A stretch of DNA of 12,435 nt from Deltaproteobacteria bacterium UBA6930 (GTDB lineage: Bacteria; Myxococcota_A; UBA9160; UBA6930): contig DKAI01000189.1 in NCBI GenBank assembly GCA_002450755.1, positions 1 through 12,435 of the forward strand, given 5' to 3'. Position numbers and translations under genes: made by a program. Positions within the stretch are counted from its first letter, which is position 1; each line of letters begins with the position of its first letter. Under the pieces are notes generated by a model. That model was not told the DNA's origin. It made no database searches and worked only from the letters and a program-made list of their open reading frames with translations. Below are positions 7,390-12,435 of the stretch, one piece after another.

Positions 7390-7550
7390 GCGGTCCCGCT
7401 CATTGTGTATAGGTTCTATGCGATTGAACGTAGAGATTTAAAGCTATCAGATGGATCATTAACATGATCTCACATGAATTTCAAATCTTGCGGAATCACG
7501 ATGCATTTTGAACTAAAGTCCTATCTCCACTTATTAAGAAAGCTTGGTAA
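7390..7550. promoter_or_regulatory. Divergent promoter region of the lipid cluster
   Basis: These 161 bp separate the leftward COG2907-DUF1365 operon from the rightward CFA-like operon and must drive both. An inverted repeat, GATCAT-TAAC-ATGATC (7454-7469), places TGATCC on the minus strand (7458 down to 7453) and TGATCT on the plus strand (7465-7470), pointing outward. TGATCC is what I recall as the -35 element of promoters read by the ChrR-controlled ECF sigma factor of Rhodobacter. The -10 side is not clear on either strand: the minus strand has TCTACGTT about 18 bases on, and the plus strand shows no good match. The repeat could instead be a site for a dimeric regulator. Confidence 0.45.
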
Positions 7551-8711
7551 ATGAAATCATCTACAAGAACATTTCTACGGCGCCTCGAAAAGTTAGAGTT
7601 TGGAGAGCTCGAACTGAAACTGTCAGGAGGGTCGCGTTATGTCTTTAAAGGCAAACATTCAGGCCCGCGGGCACTACTCCAAATACATGACGAGAAAGTC
7701 TTCTCTAACCTCGCGTTACATGGAGATATCGCATTTGCTAAAGATTATTGGTCAAATATGTGGGACAGCCCCGACATAGCAAAACTGCTCGAATGCGCGT
7801 TATTAAATAAGCGAGTACTGCGAAAGTACATTTCGGGTTCCGGTTTATGGAAATTTATTCACCGATTTTCATACCTTCTGAATCGTAACACGAGAGCCGG
7901 GAGCCGGAAAAATATTCTTTCACACTATGATCTGGGGAACGAGTTCTATAGTTTGTGGCTTGATCCAACGATGACTTACTCTTGCGCGTTATTTGAAGAT
8001 TCAACGACTGACCTTCAAAACGCACAACTGCACAAATATGACCGAATAATAGAGTTAATAAATTCGAATGCGAAAAGTGTTCTCGAAGTTGGATGCGGAT
8101 GGGGAGGATTCTTAGAGCGTTGTTTAAATCGCACGAATACCGAAGTTACGGGCGTGACGGTTTCTCCGGCACAATATGCTTACGCTACTTCACGATTAAA
8201 AGATCGAGAAAGTGCAAATTTGTTTCTACAAGACTATCGCGATATCAACGGTTCGTTTGATTCAATCGTTTCTATTGAGATGTTTGAAGCCGTTGGTGAA
8301 CAATATTGGGATACATTTTTCCGAAAATTGAAATCTCTGCTAGCGAAGAGCGGAAATGCAATTATCCAGACAATAACAATTCAAGATAGTGAATTTGAGC
8401 GATATCGAAAAACCGGGGACGCGATCCGGAGCTATGTATTCCCAGGAGGAATGTTACCTAGCCCGAAAGTATTTGAGAATCTAGCGAGAAAAGCGGGATT
8501 AAAAATGACAAATAAAATCGAATTTGGTGAGGATTATGTTCGCACTCTGAATGATTGGTTAAAAAATTTTGAAACTCAGAGCGATTCAATTAACAAGCGC
8601 GGCTTTGATGCTCAATTCAGGCGTTTCTGGAAATTCTATCTGTCTTATTGCGCTGCAGCTTTCCAGGTAAAACAAACTAACGTGATGCAAGTAGAGTTGC
8701 GCCATGTCTAA
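7551..8711 (+). CDS. Cyclopropane-fatty-acyl-phospholipid synthase-like methyltransferase
   Basis: This 386-residue SAM-dependent enzyme is of the CFA synthase family, which adds a methylene or methyl group to double bonds of phospholipid acyl chains at the inner membrane. Seen: an N-terminal lipid-binding-type domain (about 1-110), HYDLGNEFY (125-133), YSCALF with Cys145, SAM motif VLEVGCGWGG (177-186), LLQDYRD-like LQDYRD (226-231), SIEMFEAVG with Glu246, FPGGMLPS (297-304) and GEDYVRTL with Tyr329. Aligned by eye to E. coli Cfa, bicarbonate ligands Cys139, Glu239 and Tyr317 are kept, but His266 becomes Gln273 (IIQTI for LLHTI) and FEHVG becomes FEAVG. This suggests a methyltransferase of the sigma-E-associated type rather than a true cyclopropane synthase. 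It heads the rightward operon; the Shine-Dalgarno sequence is weak. Confidence 0.93.
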   Translation: MKSSTRTFLRRLEKLEFGELELKLSGGSRYVFKGKHSGPRALLQIHDEKVFSNLALHGDIAFAKDYWSNMWDSPDIAKLLECALLNKRVLRKYISGSGLWKFIHRFSYLLNRNTRAGSRKNILSHYDLGNEFYSLWLDPTMTYSCALFEDSTTDLQNAQLHKYDRIIELINSNAKSVLEVGCGWGGFLERCLNRTNTEVTGVTVSPAQYAYATSRLKDRESANLFLQDYRDINGSFDSIVSIEMFEAVGEQYWDTFFRKLKSLLAKSGNAIIQTITIQDSEFERYRKTGDAIRSYVFPGGMLPSPKVFENLARKAGLKMTNKIEFGEDYVRTLNDWLKNFETQSDSINKRGFDAQFRRFWKFYLSYCAAAFQVKQTNVMQVELRHV

Positions 8712-8726
8712 AATATTTGAAGCCTT

Positions 8727-10043
8727 TTGTTAATTTCGTTCAACGGCCGATACAAAAGGGCCCATCTTTTGGCCTATAGCGTACTAGGGTTCCCACTCGC
8801 CTTTGCAGGCTTACCCATATATGTACACGCTCCGGAATTTTATGCTCGAACATTCGGCATCTCAATTTCTGTACTAGGGCTAATTCTTTTGCTCGTACGG
8901 GGTATTGATGCAATACAGGATCCTCTTATAGGAGCGCTTAGTGATCGTTTTCATGAGTGGCGTTCCACAATAATAGTATTCGGACTAACGTTACTAGGTA
9001 TTGGGTTTTGGATGCTATTTCATCCCATTCAATCGCTTACGATTCCCTGGTTAGTTACGAGCTTGATCCTTTGCACTACAGGATTTAGTGTTGCCAGTAT
9101 CAATTTTCAGGCCCTTGGTGGTCTTTGGAAAGCAGATGAAAAAGAAAGGACTCGCATAGTCAGCTGGAGGGAAGCGGCAGGTCTGCTCGGTTTGTTGGTT
9201 GCATCGATCGCTCCAACCATCCTTGCGAATGTAAATAGAGAAGAACAAGCATTCCATTGGATTACAATTTTCTTTGTGCCTCTTCTTATAATCTGCGGTT
9301 TAGTGTTTCTGTCTTGGATGAAACGTGCAAAGATAGATAAACCGAAGAAACCCGAGAGCAGTGAAAAACGCCCCATCTTTAATACAACTTGGAATCGTCA
9401 GTTCTTTAGCATTTATTTGATAAATAGTTTTGCTAGCGCGATTCCCGCAATCCTCGTTGTATTTTTCGTATCAGACAGGCTAGATGCAAAGGCGTACTTG
9501 GGTGTGTTCTTGCTTCTTTATTTTTTAAGTGGTGTCATTTCGATGCCATTTTGGCAGTTTTTATCAAACCGTATTGGAAAACTAAACGCTTGGCTTGTAA
9601 GCATGCTCGTTGCTTCTCTTACGTTTATCTGGGCTTTTGGGCTGTCTACAGGCGAGATACAATTTTTTGCGGCTGTATGCGTATTCTCGGGTATGGCTCT
9701 TGGTGGTGACCTTGCACTTCCGCCTTCAATCGTTGCGGATCGAATCTCACGCTTAGATCTTCAAGATGCCGCTTCACGTTATTTTTCAGGGCTAACGTTT
9801 TTAGGAAAGCTGTCTCTGGCGGTCGCAAGTGGTTTTTCCTTACCGCTGCTTAGCATTTTAGGTTATGAACCGGGAGGCGAGAACGGACCAAACGTGACAG
9901 CACACCTAAGCACAGTCTACGCTTTGATTCCTTCGCTCACTAAGATGGTTGTAGCCTTTTGGTTATTCTGTTTTATTCGTCAAATTTACCGAGGGAAATA
10001 TAATTATGAGATTAGGAGTGATAGTAATGTCTTTCTTGTTTAG
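8727..10043 (+). CDS. MFS transporter (GPH/MFS_2-like)
   Basis: A 438-residue integral membrane protein with about twelve hydrophobic segments split by a charged central loop rich in K, E and S (about residues 199-217). The N-terminal half carries DAIQDPLIGALSDR (61-74), the aspartate-rich loop of the glycoside-pentoside-hexuronide:cation symporter-like group; the C-terminal half repeats the pattern weakly (FWQFLSNRIGK, about 275-285). The substrate is unknown. Members of this group occur in the CFA-like/DUF3833/SDR clusters, so moving a lipid-related compound across the inner membrane is a reasonable guess only. The start is TTG at 8727, 15 bp after the CFA-like stop and without a good Shine-Dalgarno sequence, so translation probably depends on coupling. 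The 3' end overlaps the DUF3833 gene by 38 bp. Confidence 0.87.
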   Translation: MLISFNGRYKRAHLLAYSVLGFPLAFAGLPIYVHAPEFYARTFGISISVLGLILLLVRGIDAIQDPLIGALSDRFHEWRSTIIVFGLTLLGIGFWMLFHPIQSLTIPWLVTSLILCTTGFSVASINFQALGGLWKADEKERTRIVSWREAAGLLGLLVASIAPTILANVNREEQAFHWITIFFVPLLIICGLVFLSWMKRAKIDKPKKPESSEKRPIFNTTWNRQFFSIYLINSFASAIPAILVVFFVSDRLDAKAYLGVFLLLYFLSGVISMPFWQFLSNRIGKLNAWLVSMLVASLTFIWAFGLSTGEIQFFAAVCVFSGMALGGDLALPPSIVADRISRLDLQDAASRYFSGLTFLGKLSLAVASGFSLPLLSILGYEPGGENGPNVTAHLSTVYALIPSLTKMVVAFWLFCFIRQIYRGKYNYEIRSDSNVFLV

Positions 10044-10530
10044 TGCCTGTAGTGGAGGTATCGATGGAGCAAAATACCTTGATTTGGAGCCGCGTCTTTC
10101 AATCGAAAGCTACTTCAATGGGCCAATAAAAGCTTGGGGACTAATTCAAGATAGAAGGGGTAATGTTATTACTCGATTTGAAGCAGATATGTTGGCTTCG
10201 TGGGAAGACGGCCAATGCATTCTAGAAGAGAAGTTCCTTTATCATGGAACGGGAGAGACGCAGATGCGGACATGGATTATAAAAAAGTCCGGACCACTAG
10301 AATATGAAGGCACCGCTGGCGATATTATTGGAATCGCCAAGGGGAAATCTTTCGGAAATGCGATTTATTGGTCCTACGAGATGGATGTACCAGTCTCGGA
10401 TACCACGTACCGTTTAAAATTTGATGACTGGATGTGGGCTCTTCCCGGAGATGTCGTAATAAATCGTTCATATCTGAAAAAATTTGGTTTCAAGGTTGCG
10501 GAGCTAACTCTTTTTATGCAGAAAATTTAA
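10006..10530 (+). CDS. DUF3833 family predicted lipoprotein
   Basis: The 174-residue product begins with a short hydrophobic signal ending in FSAC, with Cys15 as the likely lipidated residue; the -3 phenylalanine makes the lipobox imperfect. Family signatures seen: ESYFNGPIKAWGLIQDRRG (34-52), a FLYHGTGETQMRTW stretch (77-90), EGTAGDIIGIAKG (101-113), a GNAIYWSYEMDVPV stretch (117-130), LKFDDWMW (137-144) and VVINRSYLKKFG (150-161). This full pattern is diagnostic for DUF3833. The beta-rich, one-domain layout suggests a lipocalin-like or lipid-binding fold in the periplasm, anchored to a membrane; the function is not established. ATG 10006 has GAGGGA about ten bases upstream and lies inside the MFS gene. 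The SDR gene starts one base after its stop, so all four rightward genes are one operon. Confidence 0.92.
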   Translation: MRLGVIVMSFLFSACSGGIDGAKYLDLEPRLSIESYFNGPIKAWGLIQDRRGNVITRFEADMLASWEDGQCILEEKFLYHGTGETQMRTWIIKKSGPLEYEGTAGDIIGIAKGKSFGNAIYWSYEMDVPVSDTTYRLKFDDWMWALPGDVVINRSYLKKFGFKVAELTLFMQKI

Positions 10531-10531
10531 T

Positions 10532-11293
10532 ATGGCTTTACATCTTCCGAAAGTTTGGATTTTGGGGGCAAGTTTTGGAATTGGGAAAGCGCTTGCTATT
10601 GAGCTCGATTCACAAGGCTATCAACTGGCCCTTTCAGCAAGAAATGAGGAAGCACTCAACCATCTCAAAAGTAGTCTTTCTTACAAACATCATTTGGTGT
10701 TTCCTCTAGATGTAAATAATTCAGCAAAAATTCAAGAAGTATCACGAGAACTTGCGAATAATTGGGGAGAGATCGATAGAGTTGTAATCATGTCAGCGGT
10801 TTATCAACCGATGAAGCTTGGAAATCTAGAACTATCAACCGTCCGTAAAATTATCGAAACAAATCTATTATCTGTATTTAATATTTTGGAGGTAGTTGTT
10901 CCAGTTCTTCGTTCGCAAAATCAGAGAAGTCAGTTAGCCATCTGTGCAAGCGCAGCTGGGTATGTCGGACTTCCGGGAAGTCAACCATATGGATCGAGTA
11001 AAGCGGGACTCATACATCTTGTCGAATCTCTGAAAGCAGAATATGGGAAGAGCATTGACATAAAACTGATTAATCCTGGTTTTGTAGAGAGCAGGCTTAC
11101 GGATAAGAATGAATTTTATATGCCGTTTCGAATTACGGCAGAGAAAGCAGCGAAGAGGATTTCTTCAGGACTGAATTCCCGAAAATTTGAGATTCATTTT
11201 CCTAAGCGTTTTACATATCTGATGAAGATTGTCGCTTTTTTACCGTACAGGATATATTTCTTATTTTTCCGGCAACGGAATGATGATTCTTAA
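10532..11293 (+). CDS. Short-chain dehydrogenase/reductase (SDR)
   Basis: A 253-residue classical SDR that oxidises or reduces a carbonyl or alcohol with NAD(P)H. Seen: cofactor motif GASFGIG (12-18), Arg37 after the second strand (SARN), which favours NADP, catalytic Asn111 (ETNLLSVFN), Ser140 (CASAAGYVG), and YGSSK with Tyr153 and Lys157. The usual NAG motif in strand 4 reads MSA here (88-90). The C-terminus is hydrophobic and basic (RFTYLMKIVAFLPYRIYFLFF, about 226-246), suggesting attachment to the inner membrane and a lipid substrate. The start ATG is one base past the DUF3833 stop, with no clear Shine-Dalgarno sequence, so translation is probably coupled. It is the last gene of the CFA-like operon. 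The substrate is unknown. Confidence 0.92.
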   Translation: MALHLPKVWILGASFGIGKALAIELDSQGYQLALSARNEEALNHLKSSLSYKHHLVFPLDVNNSAKIQEVSRELANNWGEIDRVVIMSAVYQPMKLGNLELSTVRKIIETNLLSVFNILEVVVPVLRSQNQRSQLAICASAAGYVGLPGSQPYGSSKAGLIHLVESLKAEYGKSIDIKLINPGFVESRLTDKNEFYMPFRITAEKAAKRISSGLNSRKFEIHFPKRFTYLMKIVAFLPYRIYFLFFRQRNDDS

Positions 11294-11368
11294 ACCCTTT
11301 AGGAAGTTCTTTTCTCCCAACATCTTTCCTGTGTTTAAATGTTTGGTAAAAGAATAGGGAAGTAAAGT

Positions 11369-11390
11369 TTTCTCTTTAGTCAAAGAGGAG
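11369..11390 (+). promoter_or_regulatory. Hairpin covering the Shine-Dalgarno of the quinone oxidoreductase gene
   Basis: CTCTTT (11372-11377), loop AGTC, AAAGAG (11382-11387) form a perfect six-base-pair stem. It extends to nine pairs with T-G, T-A and T-G outside. The 3' arm contains the GAGGAG Shine-Dalgarno (11385-11390), so folding would hide the ribosome site. Five Ts begin four bases after the stem, so a weak terminator or attenuator is the alternative. Confidence 0.45.
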
Positions 11391-11396
11391 TAGTTT

Positions 11397-12419
11397 TTGC
11401 GCCAAGTATGGATTACCCGCGAAGGTACGCCCGAACGCCTAGAAATCCGCGAGAGCGAGGATCCTCTCCCACAAGACGGGGAACTTCGAATTCGAGTTGA
11501 GGCCACGGGCCTTAATTTCTCAGACGTTTTAGCAAGAGTTGGGTTGTATCCTGATCGACCTAAATTGCCTGTAGTGATGGGTTATGAGATCTCTGGTCGG
11601 GTTGATGCCGTTGGCAATGGAGTCGAAACAGATTGGCTAGGTCGAAATGTCCTTGCTCTAACTCGATTTGGAGGACATTCCGATGTGGTTTGCTGTCCGG
11701 AAATCCAAGTTTTCTCGAGACCCTCAGGCCTCAATGCGGAGAGTGGAGCAGCTCTTCCCGTAAACTATCTAACAGCGTATCAACTATTGGTAGTAATGGG
11801 CGGATTGAAGAAGGCAGACACTGTTCTGGTTCACTCGGCAGGGGGAGGAGTAGGCTTAGCAGTTCTTCAAATGTCAAAAAGATTTGGCGCACAGATAATT
11901 GGAGCTGCAAGTAAAGAAAAGCACGAAAAGTTACGGGAGTTAGGCTTTGATCATTGTATCGATTATCAAGATCAGGACTTCGTAAAAAAAGTTCGCGATT
12001 TAACTAGCGGGAAAGGTGTCGAACTCGCTTTAGACGCAGTAGGTGGTAAATCCTTTGAGAGAAGCTATCAATGTCTTTCGAGAACCGGACGTCTAGGCAT
12101 GTACGGCAACTCTTCAATGGTAACCGGCCGAAGTCGAAGCTTGTTAAAGATGGGCCCATCCTTGCTAAGTACGCTCAGAACTCGTTTTAAAGCGACTCGC
12201 TTAATTAATGCAAATAAAGGCGTCTTTGGTGTGAATCTTGGCCGTTTATGGGAAGAACCAGAAAGAGTTTCTTCATGGATGGAAGAAGTCCTTTGTTGGT
12301 GTACAGAAGGTTCAATTCAGCCAATCATCGCGGCACGTTTTCCATTAGAGCAGGCGAGTCAAGCTCACCAATTCTTACATGATCGCAAAAACATCGGAAA
12401 AGTTCTTCTTATTCCGTAG
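11397..12419 (+). CDS. Zinc-free MDR quinone oxidoreductase, VAT-1-like
   Basis: A 340-residue medium-chain dehydrogenase/reductase of the quinone reductase branch, which reduces quinones or enones with NADPH and lacks the zinc sites of alcohol dehydrogenases. Seen: GroES-like N-terminal domain with ATGLNFSDVLARVGLYP (36-52) and PVVMGYEISG (58-67), NYLTAYQLL (123-131), the Rossmann motif HSAGGGVG (146-153), LALDAVGG (210-217), NKGVFGVNLGRLW (273-285) typical of VAT-1-like proteins, and the C-terminal FPLEQASQAHQFL...GKVLLIP. No cysteine or histidine cluster for catalytic or structural zinc is visible. The start is TTG 11397, with GAGGAG six bases upstream and the family N-terminus (MRQVWIT) directly after. 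It lies 103 bp past the SDR stop, so it may have its own promoter. Complete within the window. The physiological substrate is unknown; reduction of reactive carbonyls would fit the oxidative-stress neighbours. Confidence 0.9.
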   Translation: MRQVWITREGTPERLEIRESEDPLPQDGELRIRVEATGLNFSDVLARVGLYPDRPKLPVVMGYEISGRVDAVGNGVETDWLGRNVLALTRFGGHSDVVCCPEIQVFSRPSGLNAESGAALPVNYLTAYQLLVVMGGLKKADTVLVHSAGGGVGLAVLQMSKRFGAQIIGAASKEKHEKLRELGFDHCIDYQDQDFVKKVRDLTSGKGVELALDAVGGKSFERSYQCLSRTGRLGMYGNSSMVTGRSRSLLKMGPSLLSTLRTRFKATRLINANKGVFGVNLGRLWEEPERVSSWMEEVLCWCTEGSIQPIIAARFPLEQASQAHQFLHDRKNIGKVLLIP

Positions 12420-12435
12420 TGGCTTAAGGCTCTAA

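Noticed and set aside
7386..7403. Five-codon ORF whose TGA overlaps the GTG start of the COG2907 gene
   Set aside because: Too short to support as a leader peptide; it has no Shine-Dalgarno.
8704..8733. Nine-codon ORF (ATG at 8704) at the CFA-MFS junction
   Set aside because: Too short, out of frame with the MFS gene and ends at once; most likely chance.
10434..10709. Rightward ORF spanning the DUF3833-SDR junction
   Set aside because: It overlaps two genes with diagnostic family motifs in other frames; a shadow ORF.
1..12435. Possible CRISPR array, transposon, phage or tRNA gene
   Set aside because: No repeated spacer pattern, transposase motif, integrase or cloverleaf-like sequence was seen on reading both strands.

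Overview
The window comes from a bacterial chromosome that leans AT-rich by eye, with densely packed genes on both strands. A predicted lipoprotein (DUF3833) and a CFA-synthase-type lipid cluster point to a Gram-negative cell. The phylum is not resolved. The SerC sequence (QGGATLQF motif) and the DUF3516-type helicase look more like delta-type or other environmental lineages than enteric Gammaproteobacteria, but this is an impression, not a phylogeny. No rRNA, tRNA, CRISPR array, transposase or phage gene was seen, so the region looks like ordinary core or accessory chromosome rather than a mobile element. By my start assignments about half the genes begin with GTG or TTG.

Layout. (1) 1-2026, minus strand: serC (phosphoserine aminotransferase), followed after 1 bp by a Ski2-like DEAD/DEAH helicase that runs off the left edge. 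(2) 2027-2367: a 341-bp divergent gap holding an in-frame 46-codon open stretch. (3) 2368-3335, plus strand: a 121-residue protein of unknown function overlapping a histidine-phosphatase gene by 4 bp. (4) 3339-5269, minus strand: an alpha-methylacyl-CoA racemase-family gene followed by a two-module VOC (glyoxalase-fold) gene. (5) 5366-11293: a divergent lipid-modification cluster. A COG2907 flavoprotein and a DUF1365 protein read left. A CFA-synthase-like methyltransferase, an MFS transporter, a DUF3833 lipoprotein and an SDR read right. (6) 11397-12419: a zinc-free MDR/VAT-1-like quinone oxidoreductase whose Shine-Dalgarno sequence lies in a predicted hairpin.

The most interesting part is region 5. 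The COG2907, DUF1365, CFA-like, MFS, DUF3833 and SDR families recur together in proteobacteria, often with the ECF sigma factor/ChrR pair that responds to singlet oxygen. Related genes in Rhodobacter sphaeroides are tied to that response and to methylated and furan fatty acids made on membrane phospholipids. Here the CFA-like enzyme has glutamine in place of the histidine that binds bicarbonate in E. coli Cfa, which suggests it methylates acyl chains rather than cyclopropanating them. The divergent promoter region carries two TGATC(C/T) boxes back to back, resembling the -35 element of that sigma-factor group. No sigma factor, anti-sigma factor or photolyase lies in the window, so control, if of this type, must act in trans.
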